In this document: positions 24,822-34,294 of the stretch, piece by piece
Layout: every line of letters begins with the position of its first letter
Numbering within the stretch: position 1 is the stretch's first letter
DNA from: Lactarius indigo
Lineage: Eukaryota > Basidiomycota > Agaricomycetes > Russulales > Russulaceae
Reading direction: 5' to 3'
Length of the DNA stretch: 64,000 bases
Assembly: GCA_025766275.1 (NCBI GenBank)
Contig: JAFKAC010000018.1
Span: 806,001-870,000 of the forward strand
The notes under the pieces: generated by a model
Told to the model about the DNA's origin: nothing
What the model saw: the letters and a program-made list of their open reading frames with translations, nothing else
Databases searched by the model: none
Position numbers and translations under genes: made by a program

Positions 24822-25969
24822 GTGGCTAGCATCGAACTTGACCTTCTCCCGGACGACCAGTGGACCGAAGTCTTTCGTCGTTGGAACGACGACCTCCCGA
24901 TACACGTCTTAGGCACTGCCTACTGGAACACCTCACACACTGACAGACGCGGAGGCTACCGAGCTCTCCTTAACAGACGCATCTATAACCTCGACTTTAT
25001 AAATCACCGGTGGCACGTCCTCGAAAAACGCGGTACCGAGTTCTTCACTAAGTCATCCCTCGCCATCCCCCGAAATAACGACGTCGGTCTTGGCTGGTGG
25101 AACCAAGAAGACGACGAGAACCCCAAGCAGTATTATCTCAACCATCCCGAAACCTTTCCTGAGCCGACTGCACCAGTCCGCATAAACTCTCCTGTTGAGG
25201 AGGACCGTCCTATCGAAAGCGAAGACGTACCTACTGAGACATCAGCACCAGACGAACTCACCACCGCACTAGACAACGTACCCATCGACGCCCTGGACTT
25301 CTGGCACCAGATCGCAGCCGCTTCAACACCCGTCTCACCTGTATTCCCACCTCTTCTTACCATCACCACACCACCCGTTATCACCCCATCAGTACCCGCC
25401 ATGTCCTCAGGATCCGCAGCCAACGCCTCTTCGGGAGGGAAGCTCAGCGGCAATGCCCCAGCCATATTCGATGGCTCCCGCGATAAGTCGAAGAAGTTTC
25501 TACGGGAATTCGACCTGTATCGCGGCATGAACGAAGACTCATCAGTTATCCGATCACCCTACCAGCGCATATTCCTCGCGCTATCCTTCATCCGTGGACC
25601 AAACGTAGACGACTGGGTCAACACCCAGTTAGAGGGGCTCCGCACCAAGGTTGGTGGAACGGCTACAGCAGCCGCCGTCCCTAAGACCGAGGAAACACTG
25701 TGGAATGACTTTGTCGCCAACTTCAAATCAGCCTACACCAACGTCACCGAAAAACAGGACGCTTACCAGCTCCTGAAGGCGCTCCAAATGAAAGGAGCTG
25801 ACCTTGACACGTACACAGCCACCTTCCAGAACCTTGCCGCGAAGGCAGGATACGCCCTCGACGCCGCGGCAACAGTTGACCTCTATTCGGGAGGATTGCT
25901 GCGTGGCCTCTTATCGGCCATCTTAAAACGCGATAACGTGCCGGAAACATTCACGCAATGGGTCGAATC
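24822..25969 (+). pseudogene. Gypsy B gag, N-terminal and capsid part (GTG start; split by copia)
   Basis: Structural Gag. GTG 24822 sits in GCCACC-GTG-G, a textbook Kozak context, and is followed by GCTAGCATC exactly as in element A. No ATG occurs in any frame from the predicted RNA start (24571) until 25401, and that one is in the gag frame at the border of the capsid domain. The N-terminal block shares IYNLDFINHRWHVL and GLGWWNQEDDENP with A. The capsid domain spans about residues 205-380. The copia element enters at 25970; gag resumes in the same frame at 32325. Confidence 0.8.
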
Positions 25970-26584
25970 TGATGAACAGCACAATAGAAGGGCATACTCA
26001 CAGAGTGCAAAGGTGTCTGTGGTGAGATATGCTAGAGTGCTTGAAGCAGCAACAGGGGGTCAGGCAAGTGAAGCAAGAGAGTTGTCTGGCACACAGCAGT
26101 GAGAGAACTGATAATGGTATTACAGGGAAGGAGACATACCTGGCACACAGCAGTGAGAGAACTGATGTGGACCAGGGCGTACAAGCAGTCTACTTATACT
26201 GTACAGAGCTGTGACACTAATACAAGGAAAGTAACTATAGGTCACAGAATACAAGGAGCGCATTGTTCTACAACAGGACAAAGGAGTGTGCATATGGAGA
26301 ACAAGGCGTATAGAACAAGAAGAGTCCAGACCAAGATGATATCATAATGACATCACAATAAAGATATATCTAAAGGAAGAACAAGGACGTAGTACAATGA
26401 CAAGTCCAGAGTAGTCTACATGATGTCATAGTACATGATGTCATAGGTGACGCAATGATAAGTAATAGATTGTACAGATCAAAAAGTATCTAATCTACAA
26501 GTCCTGTATATCTAATCTATAGCAGTCCATGCTGCAAGTCCGGTCCGTGTGAGCCGCTAAGTGCGCAAGGGTCACTTATCAACA
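25970..26584 (-). repeat. 3' LTR of copia element
   Basis: 615 bp; on the element strand begins TGTTGATAAG and ends TGTTCATCA. Contains two copies of a segment ending GGCACACAGCAGTGAGAGAA (plus strand, about 26085-26165) and a repeated ATGATGTCATA motif near 26430. Preceded on the element strand by the purine tract CACGGGGAGA (26585-26594). Confidence 0.95.
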
Positions 26585-26603
26585 TCTCCCCGTGATCTAC
26601 AAT

Positions 26604-29600
26604 CTAAGTACACACAAGTCCCATGTCATCGTTGTGCTTCTGTAGCAGGACACGCGGTAGTGACTTTGTGAAGCCGTCCGCAACCATATCCACAGTAGGA
26701 GTTCTAATGAGGGTGATGGTCCCCTTTTCGATGTACTCCCGAATGACATGATGCCGTATGGCAATGTGCTTAGACTGTCTCCCAGTGACAGGGTTCAAGG
26801 CCAAGTCAATGGCACCCTTATTATCACCATGAAGTGGGATGGGGTCGTCGACCTCGTACCCGAGTTCCGTGAGGAAGCTCTGATACCACGCAGCCTGGTT
26901 AGCCGCGTCGGTCATGGCCATGTATTCCGCTTCCGTTGTGTTTTGGGCAACAGTCTTTTGCTTGCGCGAAGACCAGCTTATTGCACCGTTAGCTAATAAG
27001 AACACATAACCAGAGGTGGAGTGGCGGTCATCAGTCTGATCAGCCAGACTGGAATCAGTGTAGCCGTGAAGGCCATCGCCATTGGCGCCATCGTAGACAA
27101 TACGCATATCCATAGTTCCCACTAAGTAGGATAGGACATACTGCGCAAGTCGCAGATGTTGTGGTGAAGGATTCGCTGCGTACTGCGCCAGACGTGACAC
27201 AGTGAAGGAGATATCTGGCCTAGTGCCAATCTGCACATAAAGCAGACTCCCAATCAAAGATTGGTAGTGGGAAATATCTGAGGCAGTTGCCTGCGACGTA
27301 TATTTAACTAGGTGCTCGTCAGCACCAGCGGGCAAGGGTGTGTTGTGTGGTGTGGCATCAGACATGCCAAAGCGTTCAAGGACATCCTTGATGTAGCCAG
27401 ACTGATCTATTTCGATGCGTCTAAGGGAGCGGTCGCGCACAATGCGCATACCAAGATAAGACTCTATCTCCCCGAGATCTGTCATCTCATAGCGTTCAGA
27501 CAAGTCTGACTTCAAACGCTTGATACCACTCAGCGAGGGACCCAGTATAGTGATGTCATCAACGTAGACAATAACGAAGAGTGGATCATACCCCTCCCGT
27601 TGAGGCATCACATATATGCCAGCATCAGCAAACGTCCGCTTAAAGCCGAGCGCAGTGAGCACTCCATGGAATTGCAAGTTCCATGCGCGGGAGGCCTGTT
27701 TGAGACCATAGATCACCTTAACTAGGCGACACACCTTCGTCTCAGAGCCAGTGACAGTGAAACCTTGTGGCTGCTCCATGTAAATCTCCTCGTCAAGCAC
27801 GCCATTGAGAAAAGCAGACTTAACATCCATCTGATGGATGTGCCAGTCCTCCAGCGCGGCCAACGCCAGAAGTAAACGTAGCGACTCAAATCGTGCGACG
27901 GGAGAGAAGGTTTCATCAAAATCTACGCCAGGGATCTGCGTGAATCCCTTAGCCACCAAGCGAGCTCTGTAGCGGCCATCCGCTTTGAGCTTAAAGACCC
28001 ATTTGGATTTTACTGCCTTACGATTAGGCGGGAGATCCACTAACTCCCAAGTCCCATTCTTAGCTAGGGCGTCCATTTCATACTGACACGCCTTAGTCCA
28101 CTCATCTGCAGCTGCAGACCGCATGGCCTCTGCATAAGTTGCAGGGTCTCGGCCCACAAAAGCAGCAGCCAATAACTCCGCATACCCCAGGCGCCTGCCG
28201 CGCCATGCCGCATTGTCCGCATTGAAGTAACGCGGATTAGGGACAGGGGCACGAGCACTGCGCCTTGGTGCATTGTCCATTTCGCGCAACAGCTGACTAC
28301 GCTGTGCACGATCCTCAAATCCCCCAGGCATCTCTGGTGAGGGAGGAGGGACATGGCGCATAATGCACGTTGCACTAGGACGCGGCGGGGGGGAAGTGGG
28401 AGTGGCTTGCTCACGCTTTGGTGTGGTGGGCGGAGCTGGCAGAGCAGGTGGTGGAGTGGTGGGGCGTGGTTGGACTTGTGGGGGGTCTAGGAGCTTTTCA
28501 ACATCCTCCTCCTCACTACTACTGGAGTGTGCAGGGGAGGGGGCTCGCATTGGTGGTAACGCCGGCGGGTGAGGCACGGCAGTCACTGTCGTGCTAGGCA
28601 CGACTGGTGGTGAAGGTGTGGGGTGTGTCTCAACACCCTGGAGGGACGGGAAGCTACTCTCGTCGAATGTCACATCCCTGGACACTCGAAGGGAGCGGGT
28701 TGAGCGGTCCCAGAGCTTATAGCCCTTAGATTCGGGCTCAAACCCAATAAGCGTGACCTCAATGGCCTTCGCATCTAATTTGCGACGCTTATCAGCGGGT
28801 ACGTGCATGTACCCCTTGCATCCGAAGACGCGAAGATGTGAGACATCAGGCACTTTGCCAGAGTGCCAGAGCTCATAGGGAGTGCGCCACTTAAGCCCAC
28901 GGACTGGAGAGCGGTTATAGATGTGCACAGCTGCGCACACCGCATGCTCCCAGAAGCCTTTGGACATGCCAGCTGTGTGGAGCATGGACATTGCCTTATC
29001 CATAATGGTGCGGTTAAACCGCTCGGCTTTCCCGTTGGACTGTGGTGAACCCGGCATCGTGAGGTGATGCTCTATCCCTTTCTGCTTAAGAATGTCTTGC
29101 GTGACACTCGACATGTACTCGCCACCACGATCAGAGTGCAGAGCGCGCAGTTTATGGCCAGACTGGGTTTCACCCCAGGCCAAATACATCTGCAGCGACT
29201 TAGCAAACTGATCCTTCGACTTAAGGAAGTGGACCACAGTGAACTTAGTGTGGTCGTCTATGAAGGTGGCCGTGTAGGTCGAGCCTTGCAAGGACTGAGT
29301 TTGCATAGGACCGGCGAGGTCACTGTGCACAATCTCAAATTTACGAGTTGTCCTCTTGTTTGAGGACGCAGAAAAGGGTTGGCGAGTGGACTTACCCATC
29401 TCGCACCCACGGCAGATTGTGTGAGCCGTGGTAGAGCTGTCTATGTCCATGCCAGTAGTGGCAGAGGGACCATGCGCTTTTAGCGCCGCAGAGGAGATGT
29501 GTCCCATGCGTTGATGCCAGATATCAAGTGTGGCAGCACTTGTTTTTGTGTGGGCGTTGAGGCCGACGCTGGCTGCATCCAACCAGTAAAGGTTGTCCTC

Positions 29601-30926
29601 AAGGTAGCCTTTGGCCACACACTTTTGGTTGATAGATATTTTAAATGAGCCACTATCAAAGGCAATCTCAGCACCTTTTTGTGCTAGGGCGCGCGTCGAC
29701 AAGAAGCGCGTCTTCACCTGTGGTAGGTGTAGCACATTACTGAGGGTGATAGAGATACCCTGGCTCGTAGTAAAGACGACAGACCCGACACCCACTTGGT
29801 CTATAGTGGACTTGTCACCCAGGCGTACAGTGCCTTTAGTTGGGGTGTAGTCCTTGAAGTCAGACCGATGTGGTGTAATGTGGTGTGTAGCACCACTGTC
29901 CATCATCCAACGCACACGTGAGGCAGCATACAAGGCAACAGAAATAGATTGGGAAGCCCAGTCTATGGCGGGCTCTTTGACCTCCTTAATGGAGGCGGTG
30001 GTAGGTACAAGAATATGACTATTTGCGGCCTTGTTGCCTGCCTTCTCCTTCTCCTTTGCGTCAGCCTCATCCTTCTTTTTCTTCCTGCAGTCAGGCTTGA
30101 TGTGGCCCTTTTTGTTGCAATAGTGGCAAGTCAGACCAGAGTGGTCCTTCTTGCCCTTTTTGCCCGTCGACTTGACGGGGGCCACCTTGTTGAGGGAAGA
30201 GCCAGAGGGCCCAGCGCGGCGAGCTTCTTCCGACACTATGCGCGCAATTATTTCAGCGTGCTTCAGTGCGGAGGGGGCCCCACTGGCAAGGATAGTTGAG
30301 GCCAACACCTCATAAGAGGGCGGCAGCACGTGGAGGAGAATGAGGCAGTATTGGACGTCAGAGACACCCATCTGCGCGTTGGAAAGGGCAACCCTTAGCT
30401 CATTGAGCTTGGCCAGCTGAGCGGCCATGGGTGCGGAGTCGTCGAGGCGGGCTTGTGTTAACTGGATCCACAAGTTAAAGATGGTGGTGCTGCCCGAAGC
30501 ACCAGCGTATACGTCTCTCAGCTTGTCCCACTTCGCCTTGAAGGTGGCATAGACAATATTGTCCGCCACGAGGGAGTAGACATCTGGCTTTAAGTAAAGG
30601 CGGAGGTACGCCTTGGAACGACGCTGGACTGAGTCCCACTCATCGGTAGTGATACCAGATGGGGGTGTGTCCAGTGTGAACACATCTTCAGCCTCATGCA
30701 GCGTGAGGATAGCCTCAATGGTCCCAGACCATTCGTTCCAGCCAGTGCCGTCAAACTGGGTGAGGTGGATGCCAGATGGCATGCCAAAGTTGGCACTGTG
30801 GGCCTGAGAGAGACGTGTAGAGGGTGTGGACCCAGAAGGAGGTGGAAGTGAGGCACTTCCAGAGCCACCAGTGGGGCTGGGTGGAGCACCAGCACCGGCA
30901 GCAGGGGTGGATGAAGAACCAGACAT
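26604..30926 (-). CDS. Copia gag-pol polyprotein (1440 aa, intact)
   Basis: Makes Gag, protease, integrase, reverse transcriptase and RNase H for a Ty1/copia element. It starts at a true ATG (MSGSS). A Pro/Ser-rich leader and gag region run to about residue 260. Zinc knuckle CHYCNKKGHIKPDC at 267-280. Protease DSGATHH with Asp at 343. GAG-pre-integrase WHQRMGHIS, then integrase core with HSDRGGEY and the SPQSNGKAERFNRT glutamate region. RT begins near KNGTWELVDLP, has KSKWVFKLK and MDVKSAFLNG, and the catalytic YVDD at 1121-1124. RNase H contains GYTDSSLADQ, TEAEYMAM and DNKGAI. Order PR-INT-RT-RH fixes the superfamily. No stop or frameshift is seen, and gag and pol are in one frame. Confidence 0.97.
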   Translation of the reverse strand: MSGSSSTPAAGAGAPPSPTGGSGSASLPPPSGSTPSTRLSQAHSANFGMPSGIHLTQFDGTGWNEWSGTIEAILTLHEAEDVFTLDTPPSGITTDEWDSVQRRSKAYLRLYLKPDVYSLVADNIVYATFKAKWDKLRDVYAGASGSTTIFNLWIQLTQARLDDSAPMAAQLAKLNELRVALSNAQMGVSDVQYCLILLHVLPPSYEVLASTILASGAPSALKHAEIIARIVSEEARRAGPSGSSLNKVAPVKSTGKKGKKDHSGLTCHYCNKKGHIKPDCRKKKKDEADAKEKEKAGNKAANSHILVPTTASIKEVKEPAIDWASQSISVALYAASRVRWMMDSGATHHITPHRSDFKDYTPTKGTVRLGDKSTIDQVGVGSVVFTTSQGISITLSNVLHLPQVKTRFLSTRALAQKGAEIAFDSGSFKISINQKCVAKGYLEDNLYWLDAASVGLNAHTKTSAATLDIWHQRMGHISSAALKAHGPSATTGMDIDSSTTAHTICRGCEMGKSTRQPFSASSNKRTTRKFEIVHSDLAGPMQTQSLQGSTYTATFIDDHTKFTVVHFLKSKDQFAKSLQMYLAWGETQSGHKLRALHSDRGGEYMSSVTQDILKQKGIEHHLTMPGSPQSNGKAERFNRTIMDKAMSMLHTAGMSKGFWEHAVCAAVHIYNRSPVRGLKWRTPYELWHSGKVPDVSHLRVFGCKGYMHVPADKRRKLDAKAIEVTLIGFEPESKGYKLWDRSTRSLRVSRDVTFDESSFPSLQGVETHPTPSPPVVPSTTVTAVPHPPALPPMRAPSPAHSSSSEEEDVEKLLDPPQVQPRPTTPPPALPAPPTTPKREQATPTSPPPRPSATCIMRHVPPPSPEMPGGFEDRAQRSQLLREMDNAPRRSARAPVPNPRYFNADNAAWRGRRLGYAELLAAAFVGRDPATYAEAMRSAAADEWTKACQYEMDALAKNGTWELVDLPPNRKAVKSKWVFKLKADGRYRARLVAKGFTQIPGVDFDETFSPVARFESLRLLLALAALEDWHIHQMDVKSAFLNGVLDEEIYMEQPQGFTVTGSETKVCRLVKVIYGLKQASRAWNLQFHGVLTALGFKRTFADAGIYVMPQREGYDPLFVIVYVDDITILGPSLSGIKRLKSDLSERYEMTDLGEIESYLGMRIVRDRSLRRIEIDQSGYIKDVLERFGMSDATPHNTPLPAGADEHLVKYTSQATASDISHYQSLIGSLLYVQIGTRPDISFTVSRLAQYAANPSPQHLRLAQYVLSYLVGTMDMRIVYDGANGDGLHGYTDSSLADQTDDRHSTSGYVFLLANGAISWSSRKQKTVAQNTTEAEYMAMTDAANQAAWYQSFLTELGYEVDDPIPLHGDNKGAIDLALNPVTGRQSKHIAIRHHVIREYIEKGTITLIRTPTVDMVADGFTKSLPRVLLQKHNDDMGLVCT

Positions 30927-31690
30927 TGGGATGATTTATCTATCGCCAAGGAGCAGTCAGCGACAGTGCTTCATAGTTGCAAGACAAAGATAGAGGGGGA
31001 TACTACTCCTGTCTGTGATTCTGTAAGGCCAGAACGCTAACGCGTCCTGCCTCCTGATAGTATGCCAGTGATACAAGGGCTAGGCCCAGGTTGGACGAAT
31101 CCCTTTGCCATACCATGAGCTAGCTGCCAGCCAGGATGTGTCTAAGACACAGCTCAAATGGTTTGCGTCAGGGGGAAGGTGAAGGGAATGCTTTCAGAGC
31201 CCAAGGCTGTCTACCTCAGCCTCCTCGGCCTGTTGGTTGCCTCATCGCCACAAGTGGCTTTACTGAATCCTTTCCCATTGCCGCTACAAGGCAGGTATCT
31301 GGTTGCAGAACACCATAGTGGTGAACACCCCCCAGAGTCTGAACCAGGTTTTACACTCCCATGGTGAGGAGATCCTGCGCCCAGTGTGGAGCACCAGAGA
31401 CAGCTGGCGCTAAGCTCCACAATACACAGCCCAGTGGGCCATGCACACCTGGATATTGATTGAAGGGCTACCAGACCCAATCTCCTTGCGCATAGCGCAG
31501 GGGCTAGGAAAACAGTAGGGGTGAAAGTAGGACTACTGGGCAGTACATGATACAGGAGGTTCCTCAGCAGAGACAAGTGGCGCCCCACTGCTCTCTGCCT
31601 TGGGCAAGGCTGGTAAGGCCCCAGACAGACCTTAGCCTGGTGTGTCTTCCTAGGAAGACAGTGACCAGCCAAGTGGAGTGGCTAGGGCAC
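30927..31690 (-). other. Leader of the copia element
   Basis: About 760 nt between PBS and gag ATG. Unlike the gypsy leaders in this window it contains at least ten ATG trinucleotides on the element strand, so either a leader intron is removed or another way to reach the gag ATG is used. No coding domain seen. Confidence 0.6.
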
Positions 31691-31704
31691 CAGGGCCCAT
31701 AACC
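31691..31704 (-). other. Copia PBS: anticodon-arm (half-tRNA) of initiator tRNA-Met
   Basis: The plus strand reads CAGGGCCCATAACC directly against the 5' LTR, which is the anticodon stem-loop of eukaryotic initiator tRNA-Met (three G:C pairs, CAU anticodon). The element strand is therefore complementary to the inside of the tRNA, not its 3' CCA end, as in Drosophila copia and yeast Ty5, which are primed by a half-tRNA. Confidence 0.8.
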
Positions 31705-32319
31705 TGATGAACAGCACAATAGAAGGGCATACTCACAGAGTGCAAAGGTGTCTGTGGTGAGATATGCTAGAGTGCTTGAAGCAGCAACAGGGGGTCAGGC
31801 AAGTGAAGCAAGAGAGTTGTCTGGCACACAGCAGTGAGAGAACTGATAATGGTATTACAGGGAAGGAGACATACCTGGCACACAGCAGTGAGAGAACTGA
31901 TGTGGACCAGGGCGTACAAGCAGTCTACTTATACTGTACAGAGCTGTGACACTAATACAAGGAAAGTAACTATAGGTCACAGAATACAAGGAGCGCATTG
32001 TTCTACAACAGGACAAAGGAGTGTGCATATGGAGAACAAGGCGTATAGAACAAGAAGAGTCCAGACCAAGATGATATCATAATGACATCACAATAAAGAT
32101 ATATCTAAAGGAAGAACAAGGACGTAGTACAATGACAAGTCCAGAGTAGTCTACATGATGTCATAGTACATGATGTCATAGGTGACGCAATGATAAGTAA
32201 TAGATTGTACAGATCAAAAAGTATCTAATCTACAAGTCCTGTATATCTAATCTATAGCAGTCCATGCTGCAAGTCCGGTCCGTGTGAGCCGCTAAGTGCG
32301 CAAGGGTCACTTATCAACA
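31705..32319 (-). repeat. 5' LTR of copia element
   Basis: 615 bp, identical by eye to 25970-26584. Its outer end abuts the second GAATC duplication, after which the gypsy B gag frame resumes. Confidence 0.95.
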
Positions 32320-32324
32320 GAATC

Positions 32325-32880
32325 GGCACAAAAAGAACAACGCAAATACGCGATGCTTCACGCTCGTGTAGGCCTCAACGATGGAGGCAAAAAGATCGGT
32401 GGAAGGACTAAACAAGAGTGGTCTCAGCTGTTCAATTCAAACAGCAACCAAGGGGGAGGATGACGTACCAATAACCAACCCAGTCAGCAAACCACGACCC
32501 CGATCCGCGATCCCGATGCGATGGACGTCGATCGCGCTCGCATCGCGCTGACTGATGAAGAGATGCAACGCTGCCGCTCAGAGGGTCGATGCTTCCGCTG
32601 CTTCGGCAAAGGCCACTTATCGCGCGACTGCCCAAAACGATCAATGGGCCAGACTAGCGGTGGGGCAACAACGATTCGTCAGAACGACAACCGTCGCGGA
32701 AACACGACTTCCGCACGCATCGCTGAGGTGGAACCCACACCAGTAACATCCGCCCCCAGCTCTACCACACCGACCCCACAGAAAAAGAATGGTGACAGTT
32801 TTGTCGCCCAGGTCCGCGCCATGAAAAACGATGAGAAAGAAGCCATCCTCGACGCCCTCTTCACAGACGAGGATTTTTAG
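32325..32880 (+). pseudogene. Gypsy B gag, C-terminal part with zinc knuckle
   Basis: Continues the gag frame from 25969 after one copy of the copia target duplication is discounted. An in-frame TGA at 32461-32463 lies between capsid and zinc knuckle, in CpG context (GGATGACGT), best read as mutated CGA. Downstream RDP-x-x-MDVD matches element A, followed by zinc knuckle CFRCFGKGHLSRDC. Gag ends DEDF-TAG at 32878-32880, on the frameshift heptamer. Confidence 0.8.
32871..32877 (+). other. Gypsy B gag-pol -1 frameshift site
   Basis: GGATTTT, in frame as G-GAT-TTT and followed at once by TAG. The -1 frame is open through this point into protease and carries AWVRAF, matching AWVRAL in element D. 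The decanucleotide GGATTTTTAG equals the known dianthovirus -1 site. Confidence 0.65.
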
Positions 32881-33949
32881 CCAGCTCGGATCCCACGGCC
32901 TGGGTTCGAGCCTTCCAAGTAGACAGCATGTACGTATGCCAACGAAATAGCCTGCAAATATCAGTCATTTTCCAATCTACTTGCGAAACGGCCGAAATCG
33001 CGCTTGTTGACAGTGGCGCAACCGAAAATTTCATCCATTCCCGAGTCGCTCAACGACTAAAACTCCCTACACGACGACTTACCACGCCTCGAACGATTCG
33101 GAACGTCGATGGCACCGAGAATCGAGCAGGACGAATCGACAAATATATCGCATTGAAGGTACAGCTTGGAAATCGACACGCGACTCAGCGTTTCTATATT
33201 ACCGACCTAGGGAACGATGACATCCTGTTAGGGTACCCATGGCTTCAGCAATTCAAACCAACAATCGACTGGAAACAAGGAATACTCACCCCAGAACCCC
33301 TCCACCTCTCTACCCTCCTCGTACCCATAACGCGTCGATCCACCACGATCCAAGTCGAAGCCCCCGACAGGGGAGACGCATTCGTGGTCCAGGACGACCC
33401 CTGCAGCCCAGAAACAAACCCGATCGACGATCAGGCGCAGAGAACGAACCCTGCAGCAGGAAAGAGTCAACACCAGACGCTATCCCCCTACCTGGTCGTA
33501 AGGGCGGCCGCTTTTAACGAATGGCGGTCGCTTGTAGACGCCATCGACCCCTGGGAAGCTGGAGACGAGTTACACATCAGAATACTAGGAGAAGAGGCGG
33601 TCCGAGGAGCGAACATAGCCCAACAGTGGGCTATAGAGGCGAATAAAGACAAGGCAACGTTAACTGAAGATTCGATCCCCGCCGAATACCGCCGCCACAT
33701 CAAGGTATTTTCCGAAGCGGAATCCCAACGCTTCCCACCATCACGTGACTGGGATCATGCAATCGAGCTCGCCCCGAATGCGCCCGCCACCCTTGACTGT
33801 AAAGTGTATCCCCTAACTAAGGATGAACGTGGGGCACTGCGAAAATTCTTAGATGACCATTTGGCAAAGCAGTACATCCGCCCATCGCACTCCCCCTATG
33901 CCAGCCCCTTTTTCTTTATTAAGAAAAAGGACGGAAAACTACGGCCAGT
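32874..33949 (+). pseudogene. Gypsy B pol, protease to start of RT (split by hAT)
   Basis: Minus-one frame after gag. Protease LVDSGATENFI at about 33006; ILLGYPWL end of protease. RT fingers begin QRFPPSRDWDHAIEL and reach KKKDGKLRPV, where the hAT element enters at 33950. The first ATG in this frame is 32928, but the frame is open upstream to the shift site, so translation is expected by frameshift. The rest of pol is at 39062-41693. Confidence 0.85.
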
Positions 33950-34294
33950 TAGTGATGTAAAAGTTCGGTTCAGTTCGGTTTTTTGCACCTTTTTGCTGAA
34001 CCCCAAACTGAACTAAGGGTTCAGTTCAGGGTGTTTGGCTGAACCCCTGAACTGAACCTTTGTGAACCTGAACTCTTGGTTCAGTTCAGTTCAGGGAGGG
34101 TCTGAACGCTGAACCGAACAGAAATGAGGAAATCAGAGGCCCTTGCTTACGTAATCACCCCAAACATGCAGAGTTACCTGGTAAGTGTACCACAAAAGGC
34201 GTTGTTTAATGCTTTTGGGTCTTGTTCCAAAAAACAATCAATTTTTGTGTCTAAGTTTATGTACATCTACTACTAATGAGCATGCGTGATAGGG

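Larger units (their letters stand above)
25970..32319 (-). mobile_element. Ty1/copia element, coding-intact, identical LTRs
   Basis: 6350 bp, target duplication GAATC at 25965-25969 and 32320-32324. Element order on the minus strand: 5' LTR 32319-31705, PBS, leader, one long gag-pol ORF, purine tract CACGGGGAGA, 3' LTR 26584-25970. LTRs are both 615 bp and identical by eye, and the ORF is uninterrupted, so the insertion is very recent and the copy may be active. Confidence 0.97.

Noticed and set aside
26029..26347. Two short open frames repeated identically at 26029-26347 and 31764-32082
   Set aside because: They lie in the two copies of the copia LTR and are antisense to the element; identity reflects LTR duplication, not genes.
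31691..31704. tRNA-Met gene
   Set aside because: Only the anticodon arm matches; acceptor, D and T arms are absent, and it abuts an LTR, so it is a primer-binding site.
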